From Lucinisca nassula (taxonomy: Eukaryota > Mollusca > Bivalvia > Lucinida > Lucinidae), in the NCBI GenBank assembly GCA_963580285.1, contig OY757017.1, positions 20,521,395-20,585,394 on the forward strand: a stretch of 64,000 nt of DNA, read 5' to 3'. Under the pieces are notes generated by a model. It was not told where the DNA came from. It saw only the letters and a program-made list of their open reading frames with translations, and searched no databases. A program made the translations under genes and the position numbers. This document shows positions 10,840-26,200 of the stretch, piece after piece (position 1 is the first letter of the stretch; every line of letters begins with the position of its first letter).

Positions 10840-11081
10840 TTAAGGGGAATGGGTACACCTTCAGGGGAGGCAACTCTTGCATAAGTATTTTTGTCTCCCA
10901 TGTCAATAGGGGTCAACTCTTAAAGAAAAGAATTTGCTCCAAAGGAGCAAATCCTTTCCTTTAAGAGTTGACCTCTTTTTCCGTGTGACAGGGTTTGTAG
11001 AAAAGCAAACCGGAAGTCCTGAAAGTTGTCTGCCTTTGAAAAATGGCGGGAAAATCAGCGAGGTGTTACCATTCCCCTTAA
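10840..11081. mobile_element. PiggyBac-type MITE (TTAA flanks)
   Basis: A 242-bp segment is flanked by TTAA on both sides (10840-10843, 11078-11081) and has inverted ends GGGGAATGGGTACACC and GGTGTTACCATTCCCC. An inner palindrome (GGTCAACTCTTAAAGAAAAG ... inverse, about 10913-10975) folds around a GCTCCAAAGGAGC apex. TTAA duplication is the hallmark of piggyBac elements. It lies 47 bp downstream of the last visible ZC3H18 exon, on the gene's 3' side. Confidence 0.75.
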
Positions 11082-11128
11082 TTATGGTAAGGAGTTTGAG
11101 TGAACAGAGCAGAGTTCTGCGAACATAC

Positions 11129-11272
11129 TTGACATTTGATCTCCTCCAAGGATCGTTCCAGTCGTCAGCTTTTCCACGTTCTGGGATTGAACGTTTTACA
11201 GGAGAGATGGAATCATCACGGGAAGCTACATGCTGAGATCTCTGCTTTTGAACTGGCTTTGGTTTCTCATAC
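11129..11272 (-). CDS. ZC3H18 coding exon 11 (DPWRRS motif)
   Basis: 144 nt, acceptor TTACAG|G, donor GTCAA|GTATGT, entering in phase 2 and leaving with two bases. It encodes YEKPKPVQKQRSQHVASRDD and later KADDWNDPWRRSNVK; vertebrate ZC3H18 has DEWKDPWRRSKSP at the matching place. Further exons (SR-rich and coiled-coil C-terminus) were not found down to position 1. Confidence 0.85.
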
Positions 11273-14200
11273 CTGTAAAAGATGGAATAAATTTCAATAG
11301 GGCCCCATTATTAATGTTATTCTGTGTTTTTAATCCTTAAGATGCCAATCACAACAATTGTCATCTACTTTGTTGTCTGCTGCAGGGTTTTACATCAGTT
11401 TTAAATTTTAGGGGGTCCAGTCGATGCAGATGTCACAAAAATAGGGGTACAACCACAAATTCTAGGGGTCTAAATTAAAAGGGTAATTTGAAATAACCAA
11501 CCAAGAGGGTCATGATGGCCCTGGATCGCTCACCTGATCCATAGGGTAACAAGTGGGCCCCTGGGAGAGCCATTATTGGCCCCGGGCTATAATTCGAATA
11601 TTCTTGGTAAAAGTCTAAAAGGTGAAGCTTCATACCAAATATCAAAGACTGGGGCCTTCTGGTTTCAGACAATAAGATTTTTAACGGTTTTCCTTAAAGA
11701 AGTCTATATAAACCTTGGGGTCCCCGGGGTGGGCCATTTTTGCCCCCAGGGCTATAATTTGAACAATCTTGGTAGAAATCCACAAGACGAAGCTTCATAC
11801 CAAATATCCTAGACCTTGGCCTTCTGCTTTCAGACAAGAAGATTTTCAAAGGCTGCATTGACTTCTATTTCCTATGGGCTTTTGGTTTCAGAGAAGATTT
11901 TTAAAGATTTTCCTTTTTTTTAAGTCTACGTAAGACTAAAAGGCCCGTGGGGTGGGGGGCATTTTTGGCCCCAGGGCTATAATTTGAACAATTTTGATGA
12001 GGTCCACTAGATGAAGCTTCACACCAAATATCAAAGACTTGGGCCTTGCGGTTTCAGAGTAGAAGATTTCTTTAATTTCCCTATATAAGTAAATGTAAAA
12101 CCGAATTTTGGCCCAAGGGCTATGATTTGAACAATCTTGGTAGAGGTCCACTAGATGAAGCTACACACCAAATATCATGGAACTGGGCCTTGTGGATTTT
12201 TAGAAGATTTTTAAATATTTCAGGAGAGGATTTATATAAGCTTCTAGCTTTTTATCAAATCCTGTACCATATACTATTATGCGATGTATACATGTGAATT
12301 TTCGGAAAAGAAGATTTTTAAAGATTTTCCCTGTATAAGCCAATGAAAAACCAAAGGGCCCGCAGGTGGGGGCATTGTTCGCCCTAGGCCTATAATTTAA
12401 ACAATCTTGATAGAGGTCCACTAAATGAAGCTTCACACCATATATCAAAGAACTGCGCCTTGCGGTTTCATAGAAGAAGATTTTTTAAAGATTTTCCCTA
12501 TTTCAGTCTATGTAAAACCAAAGGACCCCAGGCGGGGGCATTTTTAGCCCCAGGGCTATAATTTGAACAATCTTGGTAGAGGTCCACTAGATGAAGCTTC
12601 ATACCAAATATCAAAGACCTGGGCCTTGTGGTTTCAGAGAAGAAGATTTTTAAATATTTCAGGAGAGGATTTATATAAGCTTCTAGCTTTTTATCAAATC
12701 CGGTACCATATACTATTAAACAATGTATACATGTGAATTTATTCTAATAAATATTGTTTAAACCAAATATTTTCCCTATATCAGCCTATGAAAAACCAAA
12801 GAGCCCCGGGGCGGGGGCATTTCTGGCCCTAGGGCTATAATTTGAACAATCTTGATAGAGTATGACCTTGACCTTGGCAGTACGGATCTGGGTTTGCATG
12901 TGACACATCGTCTCATGATGGTTAACATTTCTTCATAGTAATTTCAAAATCCATCCAGAAATAAGTAAGTTATTGACTGTGTTTAAGTTTCGGACCCTTT
13001 TTTGACCTTTGACATGTAAGTATGACCTTGACCTTGGAGGTACGGACCTGGGTTTTGCACGTGACACATTGTCTCATGATGGTTAACATTTCTACAAAGT
13101 AATTCCAAAATCCATCCAGAAATAAGAAAGTTATTGACTGCGTTTAAGTTTCGGACCCTTTTTTTTTACCATTGACCTCTAAGTATGACCTTGAACTTGG
13201 AGGTACGAACCTGGGATTTGGACGTGACATGTCGTCTCATGATGGTTAACATTTCTGCGGATTTATTTTAAAATCCATCAAGAAATAAGGAAGTTATTGA
13301 CTGTGTTTAAGTTTCGGATGCACGGACGGATGCAAAGACGGACGGACGAATGGACAGGGGCAACGCTATATGCCCTTTCCACCATTCTTCCAATGGCAGG
13401 GGCATAAAAAATCTATTTTTGGCTCCTGTGACCTAAATGTGCAACGGACCGGAACCATTTAAAGGGACCACCTAAGGCTCATTCCTGTGAAGTTTGGTCA
13501 AAATCCAATCAGTGGTTTAGGAGGATATGTCGTTTGAAGAAAAAGTTTATGCATGTACGCACAGACGGATGCACGCACGATGGAAGACGGACAAAAAATG
13601 ATCCCAAAAGCTCACCTCGTCACTACGTGACAGGTGAGCTAAAATACCATATTTTATCAAGTCACAGAACATTCTCATGACAGTCATGTTCGGGTGCATT
13701 TGTTTGGCGGAGCTGGCCGCCAATGTGCTGGCCGCCAATGTTGAACTTAAAACCTGGGGACTCGGATGTCTGCTTTGTCTGATTTGTCATCGCTATTTTA
13801 CTCCGGATGGGGAGTGAATACATAAAAATGATGATAAAATTCTGTGTCAATCATGACAATTGCCGTCTGCCAGTTACTTTGAAAGTCATTTTTGCAGACA
13901 GTATGAACCCAGATCAGACTGCTCCTCTAGGAGCAGTCTGATCTGGTTCCACACTGTTTCCCTGTATGAAAAAATATTTCTAAAAAGTTTGCAAGAAGAT
14001 TCAGCAGACGACATCAGCAGACAGAATTTTCAGATATAGCTTTTCTCATCTTAAGGGTTAACAGCCATACATGTGACTCCAGAAAATGAGCAATGAGGAT
14101 GATTTGGGTATATTTTTACTTTAAAATTTCTCCATTAACTCTATCCTTCTCCCAAAAATAGCTTTAGATGGGGACATTTAGAATGCTAGGAAGTTATCTT

Positions 14201-17200
14201 TTCTTTAATTTGTAATGATAACTTCTAAACGTTTCGACGACAGTGTCTTTTAGCTAAATAACTCCAGAAGTAAATAAAATTTTCAAGGACGAAAACATTG
14301 CGTCTAGCTGGATAGAATTTCAGTAAACAGAAAGGAAAACAAGAGGCCCATGGGCCACTATGCTCACCAGAGGTCATGTGGTTTATACCATATACAGGCA
14401 AGGTGCCCATCTTGGTCATGTGACAACAATACCATGAATAATGTTTAATTGCCTCAACATAGAGGCTTTTCATGAACTTTGGTTTCAATCAGCATAGCTC
14501 TTTTACTGGAGAAGAAGATAAAAATACTGAATCTGAGCCACCCAAGACAAAGGTCAGTAATGCCTTGACCTTTGGAATTGATAAACTTCCATTCAGCTAA
14601 CTGCAAATATCATTTTTGATGTCAGGCAATCAGAAATATCCACTACTTTGCCTTTTTTCCATACAAATGTCTAAGTGACCAAATTTGATATTGACATAAA
14701 ACAGGTCAAGGTCAAACAAAAGTCATCATTTGAACAAACTTGGTAGGGCTAGAGTCCCCGATGCTGCATACCAAGTTTCAAGATCATCGGCTATTCGGTT
14801 CTTGAGAAGAAGATTTTTAAAGAAGTTTACCATATATGGCCATGGCGGCCATATTTGGTCATGTGACACGGTCCTGACGAATAAACTTTCGTTCCCTCAT
14901 TCCATAGAGGTTCCACATGTAATTTGGTTTCAATTGGCCAAGTAGTTTAAGTGAAGAAGAAGATAAAAATACTGAATCGGAGCCATCCTGGACAAAGGTC
15001 GGTAAACGACCTTGACCTTTGCAACTGATAAACTTCCATTCAGCTGATTGCAAATACCATTTCTGATGCCATTAGCTAATATACAATCAGAAAAATCCAG
15101 TTTTGCCTTTTTTCCATACAAATGTCTAAGTGACCAAATTTGACCTTGACGTAAAACAGGTCAAGGTCAACCAAAGGTCATCATTTGAACAAACTTGGGC
15201 ATGGCGGCCATATTGGTCATGTGACCCAGTCCTCACGAACAAACTTTCGTTCCCTCATTCCATAGAGGCTCCACATGTAATTTGGTTTCAATTGGCCAAG
15301 TAGTTTAAGTGAAGAAGATAAAAATACGGAATCTGAGCCGTCCTGGACAAAGGTCGGTAAATGACCTTGACCTTTGGAACTGATAAACTTCCATTCAGCT
15401 GATTGCAAATACCATTTTTGATGCCACTAGCTAACATACAATCAGAAAAATCCACTGTTTTGCGTTTTTTCATACAAATGTCTAAGTGACCAAATTTGAC
15501 CTTGACCTAAAACAAGGTCAAGGTCAATCAAAGGTCATCATTTGAACAAACTTGGTAGGGCCCGAGTCCCCGATGCAGCACACAAAGTTTCAAGATCATC
15601 GGCTGTTCGGTTCTTGAGAAGAAGATTTTTAAAGGTTTTTACCATATATGGGCATGGCGGCCATATTGGTCATGTGACCCAGTCCTCATGAACAAACTTT
15701 CGTTCCCCCTTCCCATAGAGGCTCCACATGTAATTTGGTTTCAATTGGCCGAGTAGTTTCAGAGGAGATGTTGTTTGAAAATGTTGATGATGCAGACGCA
15801 GACGACGACAACAACGACGGACGACGGACCAATGCCTATACTATAAGCTCCCCTGAAGCCTTCGGCTCTGGTGAGCTAAAAATGTGCATATGAACACAGA
15901 ATCTTTTCCGAAAAAACCTCATTCTGGTTACTTTAAAAGTCATTGTTGCAAAAAGTGTATTTTCAGAATAAACTGCTGCCTTAATTTTCACCTCCTTGTA
16001 TAGAGCTGTTAATTTTCAATTAATTGCAAATGACTGAATGTGAAATTCTCTAGGTTTAATACACTCCATCTGATATCACAGAAGTAAATTAATCAGAACC
16101 TGGGTAATGGTGGTGATGGTGGACTGTACCGCCTTGGCGGGGGAGGCCGCCGTTCTTGGTGAAACTTCTCTGGAGCTACCTGTAATACATCAAAAATATA
16201 AACATGTAGCTGAACACCAAAGTCAAGATGTTCAAATTTCAACGACATCATTAGTTAACATATTGTTAAAATTCTGAGCATTAAATATGGCTATACACAC
16301 TAATATTTTAGCTGAAAAGTTTGAGTAGCCCTTGCAAGTGATCTAAAAAACATAGAATTGACCAATGTTTCTTCAAAACCGATAAAGTCAGCTTGATTAT
16401 AACTAGCCTAATTGCCTAACACTGATGGGCCGTGCAAACACCACAATGATGAAAAGAGATATTGACTATAAGACATGCTGCAAGGAATGAAGAATAAAAT
16501 GAAGACAATTTTCAAGAAATATAGTGTCATAATTTTGTGCTACGACAAACTTACAAATGGCCGCCCTCTGCGCTGTGGAGGAGGAGGTATATATCGAGGA
16601 GTTGGCGCCTGCGCCCACTGAACTTCAAAATTCTCAAACTCTTGTCCGGGATACCAGTTCTGTTGAGCCTGTAGTTTCAGTTGCTCTTGTCTAATTGGTG
16701 TCTTGTCATAATACTCATCATCTGATAATGGTCTGAAAAGACAGAAACAAGGTGAAACTTAACCATTTTTGTACCCCCGTTCATTGGGGCTTGAAGAAAT
16801 AGATGGGCTGCATGATGCTTTCACGCCAAGCTGAAATCGACTGCACGCAAGTACTGGTAAACCGCTTAAAGGACCTAAGCCTGCACAGGCAAAGTGGTGT
16901 GAGTCGGACCGTTCATGCATATAAACCCTATTGGTGTCATTTGGGGGACAGGGCTTAAGATGTCATTTCATCTCAATGTCGGGTAAAAGTCCCAAAAAAT
17001 TGGAAGCAATGTCTTCAAAATGACCAACACAGTGTTAACGGGGATGTTAAACCTCAAATTAAACAAACAAAACATAACTTGACATCAACATCAACTAATG
17101 CAAACTAGAACTGTCAGAGGATCTGACTATAGCCCCGCTATAGCCCTGTCAGAGGAGAAAGACTCATGAATTAAAGGTAAAGACTTGTGAGAGGGTTAAA

Positions 17201-20200
17201 TCCCTAACAAGGTACCTACGCCTTATAGACTTTTCACGTTATTAGATCTGAAAAACAGTCTAAGTTAAAAAATAGGTTTTGGATAATGAAAAAAGCACAT
17301 GCACATCTTCAGACCTATATGAAAACACCTGTTAAATTTCAAAAGGATTGACTAGAACTGTAAGAGGAGTTGCGATCACAAGGTAGCAACTCCCTATACA
17401 TTTTAACATTAGTAGATCTCAAAAATTGTCTAAGTTAAAAAAAGTGAAATAAGTGAAAAAAATTATTTAAGGATAATGAAAAAAGAATATGCACACCTTC
17501 AGACCTATATGAAAACACCTGTTAAGTTTCAAAAGGATTGACCTAGAACTGTAAGAGGAGTTGTGGTCACAAGGTAGCTACTCCCTATACATTTTAACAT
17601 TAGTAGATCTCAAAAATTGTCTAAGTTAAAAAAGGTGAAATAAGTGAAAAAAATTATTTAAGGATAATGAAAAAAGAATATGCACATTTTCAGACCTATA
17701 TGAAAACACCTGTAAAGTTTCAAAAGGATTGACCTAGAACTGTAAGAGGAGTTGCGGTAACAAGGTAGCTACTCCCTATACATTTTAACATTAGTAGATC
17801 TCAAAAATTGTCTAAGTTAAAAAAGGTGAAATAAGTGAAAAAAATTATTTATGGATAATGAAAAAAGAATATGCATATCTTCAGACCTATATGAAAACAC
17901 CTGTAAAGTTTCAAAAGGACTGACCTAGAACTGTAAGAGGAGTTGCAGTAACAAGGTACCCACTATCAAATATTACAGACAGACGGAATTCCGGATAAAT
18001 TACAGACAGACAGACAGACGGAATTCCGGACAAGCCAAATCCAATATAGCCCCCACTTTTTCAAAGCGGGGCTATAATAATTGCTGATAAATTGAACATC
18101 GATCAATGCAGAAGCTGACAGAAAGATTTGAAATTTCAATTTTTTTATTACAGGATGTTGGATATAATAGAACTAGAAGCTTGTTGGCAAAATGTTTAAA
18201 TTATATAGAAAAATGACCATTTATGGTCATTTTTCTATATAATCTATACATTTTGAATGGGCTATAATTATAGGTTGTAGTGTAATCACGAATGTTCTCT
18301 GAATCTTTACCATAGCATAAAAAAGAGTTTTTTTTATGTACACAGGGACGAAAGTATATTCTTGCATAAAATCCTATGAACATAGCTGTTTGTAGCTATT
18401 CTTAAATGGGCCAGAAGCGGTGTTCAAACAATAAAAATCCATGTTAAAATCATGAACTTCACCTGCTGTTTGAACATGAGTTTTGAACTTTTGATATCAC
18501 AAGATGGGTCTTGCTTTGTTTACCTTACATTGAGCGATTTAACATAGTCGCCCTGAAATTTTAAAATTTTATGATGACGTCAAAAAATCACAGCGGAACT
18601 GACATTGTTGTTAACAACATTCTCAACTAGCCGCTATGCTGGTTTTATGGTTCCATTTGAAGAGTTTATATATATATATGGAGTTCTGGGGCCTTTTCTT
18701 CACAATTTGGGATCGTAATTTATGCAAAAATAACGACCACTGATGTTTATTTCATTGCAATAACATTTGCTGGGTCCCTCTGAAGATTTTGAATGCTCAG
18801 CTTAGTGGCCTCCTGTTCGGATAGTTTTCTCAGGACCTTGCAAATGTAAATGCACGAAAAACCATGGGCTATCCCTATAATCAATCATGGAAAACCATAA
18901 TCAATCATGAACTCATTTTCCTTCAAATTAGTAATCATCAAGTAAATCAATCCGCAAATCAAATCACTAAATTAAAGAATTCAAAGTTTAGTCATATATT
19001 AACCCTTAAGACGCCGAGAACCACATCTGAAAATGTCGACTGCTAATGTCGTCTGCTGAATTTTTTGCAAATGTTTTAAGAAATATTTTTGCTTACAGGC
19101 AAACAGTGTGGACCCAGATCAGACTGCTCCTAGAGCAGTCTGATTTGGGTCCACACTGTTTGCAAAAATGACTTTTAGAGTAACCGGCAGACGACAATTG
19201 TTGTGACCAGTGTATTATGAGTTAAACTGCAGTTTGATACTCACTCTAACTTGTCAGTATAAGATGACTTCTTTGTCTTCACTTCTTTCTCCACTGAATT
19301 ATTCTCTTTATTGTATTCAGGATTATTGTCTATCGATAAATTCCATTTTTTCTCCTCAAAATTAGGCTCTAGTACTTTTCTCTCCATAGCTTTCTTCCTC
19401 AACTGAAAGATGCAATACAGTCATCATCATCATCATCATCATCATAATCATAAGTCTCTTAATCCACATACACCACAACCTCTTTATAACACTGTTTGTT
19501 GTAACATGGTTTTGAATAAAAAACAGATTAAAGATGGCTCTTTTTCTATAATATCTATATATTTTTGTTTGGACATAATATATTTTTTTAACTAACACAG
19601 TTTCAGCTTCCATCTGCCTTCTGACCAATACAATAGTGTTATACAAAGCTTTCAATATAAGGGGTGTCTGGATTTTGTGATACTTAAATTCATGTAATTT
19701 AAGAAAACCATGTGGACCCGGATTCGATGCCACACTGGTGAAAAAAAAAACTATTTTCGGCCTTAATTTGTCAGTTTCTGGAACACTGCGACCTTTGAAA
19801 TGAGGTCAAGGTAACCAAAATCTAGCCAAGTCTTTGGTAGGTTGCACAATGGTATGTTGTACCAATTTTGACCACGAATCATAAATTTCTTCAGATGGGG
19901 TGCGAACAAGCTATTTTTGTTGCCTCAACTTTGACAGTTTTTGGGAATCTATGACCTTGAAACAAGGTCAAGGCCATCAAAACCTAACCACTGTTTACCC
20001 CCTCCTATGGATGTATCCATGGGTGTCTGATACAAATCCATTCATTGGTACAGGATATACAAAGATTCAAACTGCCAATGAGGAAAGAGATTTCAAACAT
20101 GGGAGGAAGTGGGTGGGCATATACAGAAAATAATCAAAATTAATTATTCCTGGTATTCCTTAATCCTTAAGACGCTGAGAAAATCTACATGTGAAAATGT

Positions 20201-23200
20201 CGTCTGCTTATGTCATCTGCTGAATCTTTTTGCAAACATTTTAAAAATATTTTAGCACAGGCAACAGTGTGGACCTAAAGGAACAGTCTGATTTGGGTCC
20301 ACACTGTTTGCAAAAATGACATTTAAAGTAACCAGCAGACGTCAAAGTAGACGACAACTGTCGTGATTGGCATGTTGAAGCTAAGCATATCTTTGTCAAA
20401 CAGCTTCCGTCATATAAACAGAGAATCAGAGAATCAGGGTCCGAGCTTATAAAACCTTTTTCATGCTCAACTCACTTGTGCATGAAATTTGTCTTGCTCA
20501 TAAATTTTAAAATGCCAACTATTGTTGGCATTTTAAAATTCATAAGCAGGACAAATAATATCCTATGCTGATCTGAGCAGAAAAATTGCTTCTTTCATTT
20601 GTATTTTAGTATTTATGAGCATTTAAATTTCATGCTCAGCAGAATTGAGCATGCAAAAATTTTTATAACCTCCGGGCAAGAACACAGCTATTAAAATGTA
20701 ACCTATCTTTTGCTCTTACATATAAAGCATACCTCTTTAGCCTGTCTTAGCCCTCTCTCCCAAGCTGTTTCTTCTCTTGGTTCTGGGGGTGGGGTAGGGG
20801 CCTTCGGTGATGGTGACTTCTGTAATCATAAAAAGTGCACTACCAACTTAATCTTTGTGAGAAAAAAAGAGCCAGAAAAAAGCCCACAAAAACAAACCGT
20901 AAAACAAACAAACAAAACATAATCACAAACTCAATGTTACAATTTTGCTGTTTTTTTTTTTGTTTTGTTGTTGTTGTTCTTGTTTTTTCACTCTCCACAT
21001 TTGATTGAATATAGGCTAAAACATTTAATTTGGCTATTTAATCCAGCTATGGCAGCCTCGAAAGCTCAGTGGTTAGTGCTTTGCCTTATAATCGAGAGGT
21101 TGTGGGTTCGAATCCAGCCACCGTAAGTGAGGTGTGTCCTTGGGCAAGACACGTTATAACAATGTCCCACGTGACCCAAGTGTAAATGGGTAGCAGCAGT
21201 GTAAAAGTCACTGCCTCTCTCTAGAGCATGTGATAACATCTGGAATGAGTGCTAGAGAGTGATTCAAATAAGCTTAAAGCTTTCATTGCAATCAAACTAC
21301 AGTCGAACTTCAATGGCTCGAACACCTTTGGGACCTCGAAAATCTGTTCGAGACAGGGGTAGTTCGAGCCACTGAGGTTACTGTCAGGAGGCATAACCAG
21401 ATACTTTTAGACATCTTTTGGGTGTTTTATAATGAAAATGTATGCTGTGTGTACTCATTAGAATCGCCTCATACATTTTATAAGGCGATTCTAATGAGTA
21501 CACACAGCATAAATTTGCAAGATAAAAGACTAAACCCCCTTAATTATGCCCCACTATTTCTTATGTAGAGGATTTCCCTAAGGGCTCAAGAATGGGTTCG
21601 ACACATCCATGGTAAACGAGCCAAAGGTGTTCTAGCCATCGAAGTTCTACTGTAAAATAAATTAGTATAAACTAAACTAATTCAGCTATTCTAAATCAGA
21701 TCAGCATAATTTCTTTCATGGATTAAGTTCTCCATCAAAAAAAAGAGATAATAAATCCTTCGTCCAGTTCTCCAAAACAGTATTAGCTTAACAAGCTCCC
21801 TAGTGGCAGAAAAGTTAACTGCTCTAGCAAGTACAATATCTTATAGAGTGGTATTCTTGCTGAAAAAGCTAGTTTTAAACACAACAGCGGGTAGTTAATT
21901 GTACTTGTTCAAATTTTAGAACAAAAACGGTAGGGAGTTGCAGCCCTTTCAAGATTATTTCACTTATTTCAAGCTGATTATTAATCAGAGGTGAACAAAA
22001 ACTGGAGTATCTGGAAAAAACCACCTGACCTTCTGTTGGAGAGCTTGGCATCTCACATCCTAATATTAATAGCCGAGAAAAACTACATCTGTGAATGTCG
22101 TCTGCTCAATTTTTTTTTTTTTTTTTTTAAACTTTTCAAAAATATTTTTGCATACATAAAAACAGTGTGGGCCCAGATCAGACTCTGACCTGGGTCCACA
22201 CTGTTTGCCAAAAAAATTACTTTTAAGGTAACCGGCAGACGGCAAAGCAGACGACAATGTTGTATGCTTATATCGTCTGCTGATTTTTTTTTTTTTCAAA
22301 CTTTTTAAAAATATTTTTACATACAGACAAACAGTGTGGGTTCAGATCAGACTGCTCCTGGGTCCACACTGTTTGCAAAAACAATACTTTTACGGTAACG
22401 GCAGACGACAAAGCAGAAGACAATTGTCGTGATTGGAATTTTATGGGTTAACGCCAAATTCAGTAACTACACATATACTGTACCTCTTCTTCCTCCCACT
22501 GTTCCTCTGGTGCTGGTGGTTTGTTGTTGAAACCTGGACGTTCTATCAACTGGTAGTAACCTGAATATAGATAAAGTCATTGCTCCAAATAAAAAGGAGT
22601 AACAAAGATAATTAACGGACAATTTTTCTAATTCCTTGTCAGAAGTACAGTTTGTTTGATTTGAGGTTTAACGTCCCCGTCAACACTGTAAAGGTCATTT
22701 TGGAGACGTTGCTTCCAATTTTGTGGGACTTTTACCCGACATTGAGATGAAAAGACATCTCAAGCCCTGCCGCCCAATGAAACCAATAGGGTTTATAAGC
22801 ATGGACGGTCCGACTCTCGCACCGCTTTGAATGGGCCGGCTTAGATCCTCTAAGCGGTTTACCAGTACTCATGTGCGGGTCGGTTTCAGCTCAGCGTGGA
22901 AGCATCATGCAGCCCATCTATTTCTTCAAGCCCCGATGAGCGGGGGCCTGTCAGAAGTACAGTAAAATTCCGCTATTACGACCACTTAAACTTAAGACTA
23001 AATCTGCTTTTAAAAGCATATTGACATGGATTCAGTTATTCTTTCTTTGTGTTTTCTACAAACAGTGTATCTTACTAAGAGACCACCATTTGGGACTGTT
23101 TAAAAGTGGTCTTTAAGACCACTTTTGAACAGTCCTCAAGGTGGTCTTAACATAGAAATTTTACTGTATATGTTGTGGGAACTTGTTAGACCATTATTAG

Positions 23201-26200
23201 AGTCACTGGAGTTTTACTGTACATATTTTACTATGTTGTTACATCAAGAACATCAAATCAAGCCTGACAGAGCTATAGAACTTTTTTCATGCTCCATCCA
23301 GTTGAACATGAAGTTTATATCTCACAAATTTTAGAATTCTAACCTATGGCAATATTCTCCTGCTCAGATCAGCAGAGAATGGAATTGTCTTGTTAATAGT
23401 TGGCATCTTAAAATTTATAGGCAGGAGAGAATCTATGCTCATGTGAGTTAAGCATAAAAAAGTTTTACAGCCACAAAACCTGTCCTAAAATCAGATGAGT
23501 TAGACACTGTGTTAGCAGCCACGCAGGAAAACTCTTAAACTGGTTGCTTAAAGGACATGGCCATTTAACAGAAGAAACTAGAGTGAGCAGTCGATGGCAA
23601 GCCATCGCAAATCCCCACGATTTTGCCACATAGCAGACATGACCTTTTGACCCCTTGAGATGGCCCCTTTGGGCGGAGCCAACTTTTAACGTCCCTCTCG
23701 CACGCCCTAACCATGTAAGGAAGTCATGTAGCAAATATCCGGCCAGTGGTTAAGGAGATAGCCCGACAGACGGACAGATGGACGGAGGCGTTCACAATAT
23801 CCCCCAACACTTTCTTTAAAAGCGTGGGGATAATAAAAATCCATCAATAAATGTAGTCACTAGAGCGATGACAAAGATTTTTTAAAAATAGCCACAGTGA
23901 CCTTGCCCATGAGGTCATGACCTTGAACAAGAAATGTAGGCGCTGGAGCGATGACAAAGTTTTTCTAAATATAGCCACAGTGACCTTGACCTTGAGGCCA
24001 CGACCTTGAAAGTTGAACTCCCTCGAGATATTTTCATAAGGAACATTTGTGTGAAGTTATATTGAAATCGGTCAAGAAATGTAGGTGCTAGAGCAATAAC
24101 AAAGTTTTTCTAAAAATAGCCACAGTGACCTTGACATTGAAAGTCACACTTGAGATATTGTCAAAAGGAACATTTGTGTGAAATTATATTGAAATTGGTC
24201 AAGAAATGTAGGCGCTAGAGTGATTACAAAGTTTTTCTAAAAATATCCAGTGACCTTGACATTGTGACCACGACCTTGAACTCACTCGAGATTTTGTCAT
24301 TAGGAACATTTGTGTGAAGTTATATTGAAATCGGTGAACAAATATAGGCGCTAGAGCGATGACAAAGTTTTTCTAAAAATAGTCACAGTGACCTTGACCT
24401 TGAGGCCACGACCTTGAAAGTCAAACTTGCTCGCAATATTTTCTTAGGAACAATTATGTGAAGTTATATTGAAATCGGTGAACAAATATAGGCGCTAGAG
24501 CCATGACAAAGTTTTTCTAAAAATAGCCAGTGACCCTGACCTTGAGGCCACGACCTTGAAAGTCGAACTCGCTCGAGATATTGTCATAAGGAAAATATCT
24601 GTGAAGTTATATTGAAATCAATGAAAGAATGTAGGCACTAGGGGGATAGCATGACTTTTAGTGTAGTTACAATAGCAGATGTGACTTTTTGACCCCTTGA
24701 GATGGCCCCTTTGGGCGGAGCCAACTATAACGACCCTCTGGCATGCCCTCACCATGTAGCAAATATTGTTGCATTCTGGCCAGTGGTTAAGGAGGAGATA
24801 GTGTGATGGATGGACTGAAGGATGGACAGACGGACGGAGGCGTTCACAATATCCCTGAACGCTTTAAAAGCATGGGGATAAAAATCTGAGATGATGAAGG
24901 TCCAAGCCTGCCCAGGTAAAGTGGCACAAGTCTAACCGTCTATGCATAAAAACTCTATTGGTTTCATTGGGCAGCAGGGCTTTAGATGTCATTTCAACTC
25001 AATGTCAGGTAAAAGTCCCACAAAACTGGAAGCAACATCCCAAAATGACCTAAATAGTGTTGATTTGGATGTGAGTGAGTGTTTGAGTTTTACTCCCCAT
25101 CAACAGCTAAGGCCATATGGAGACGGGACCTCGGTTTAAAGACTCATCCAAAAGTCTAGTGATGTGGATGTTAAACCTCAAGTCAAACAAGCAAATATGG
25201 ATTTTTTATAGCTGCAAATTCTTTATTTCGGCAAAATTTTAGGGAACAAAAACGGGGTTCCTCTGTACAACATGGATTACTGGAAGCTCTATTTATACTG
25301 CACCTACCTTTATCATTCACTCCCGGATGAAGAAATCGACAGTTTATCCCCCAGGTACAGTGACCCCTCATAAAGAACCTACAAGTTGGTTTCACATATG
25401 GTTTAGAGCCTGGCTCCCGGATCTCTCCTTCTTCACAATCCTCCTCCTGTTGAAATATGTTGGAAGAAAACAATAAGGGCACCAGCAATTTAAAAAACAT
25501 GGTGAGCTAACAAGTTTGTTATGTAATGACTTATGTTCTTAGCTCCAGTAATGTGGTATTTGGTGAAAATTAAAGGGCAATTTTCATAATTTCTCCATAT
25601 ACATTGTAAACCTATGTTGTGGGTATTCATTTGAACGGCCTCAATGAGGCCGTTCAAATGAATACCCAAAACAAAGGTTTTAATGGACATCTGACAAAAA
25701 ATATCCTTTCATTGTCACCAAATACCCAACTTATCTGTTTCTGTGCTTGTCAATGCCAAAAGTTCCAAATATAGAGTACTGAGGATGATTTTGGGTCATG
25801 TTTTCCTAGTTTTCCATATAAACATAATTACAGTAAAATTCCTTTATTAAGACCACCTTCTGAACAGTCCCAAAGGTGGTCCATGACCAGATGACACTGC
25901 ATGCAGAAAATACAAAAACAGTAAAATACCTATATTATGACCACCTTTAGGACTGTTCAAAAGTGGTCTTGGGACCACTTTTGACCAGTCCCAAAAGTGG
26001 TCCCCGACCAGAGGAAATTGTAGGCAGGAAACACAGAAAAATTCAGAATAAGCTTTTTATAGCAAAATTAGTCCTAATTTTAGGTGGCATTAATGACGGA
26101 ATTTCACAGTATAGCAGAATTAGTCTTAATTTTAGGTGATCTTAATAGTGAAATTTCACTGTATGTTGTGTGTATGTGTGTGTGTGAATTCGGGTTTAAC

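Noticed and set aside
21050..21125. Functional tRNA gene
   Set aside because: Pol III boxes are present, but the cloverleaf is not intact and a SINE body and tail follow.
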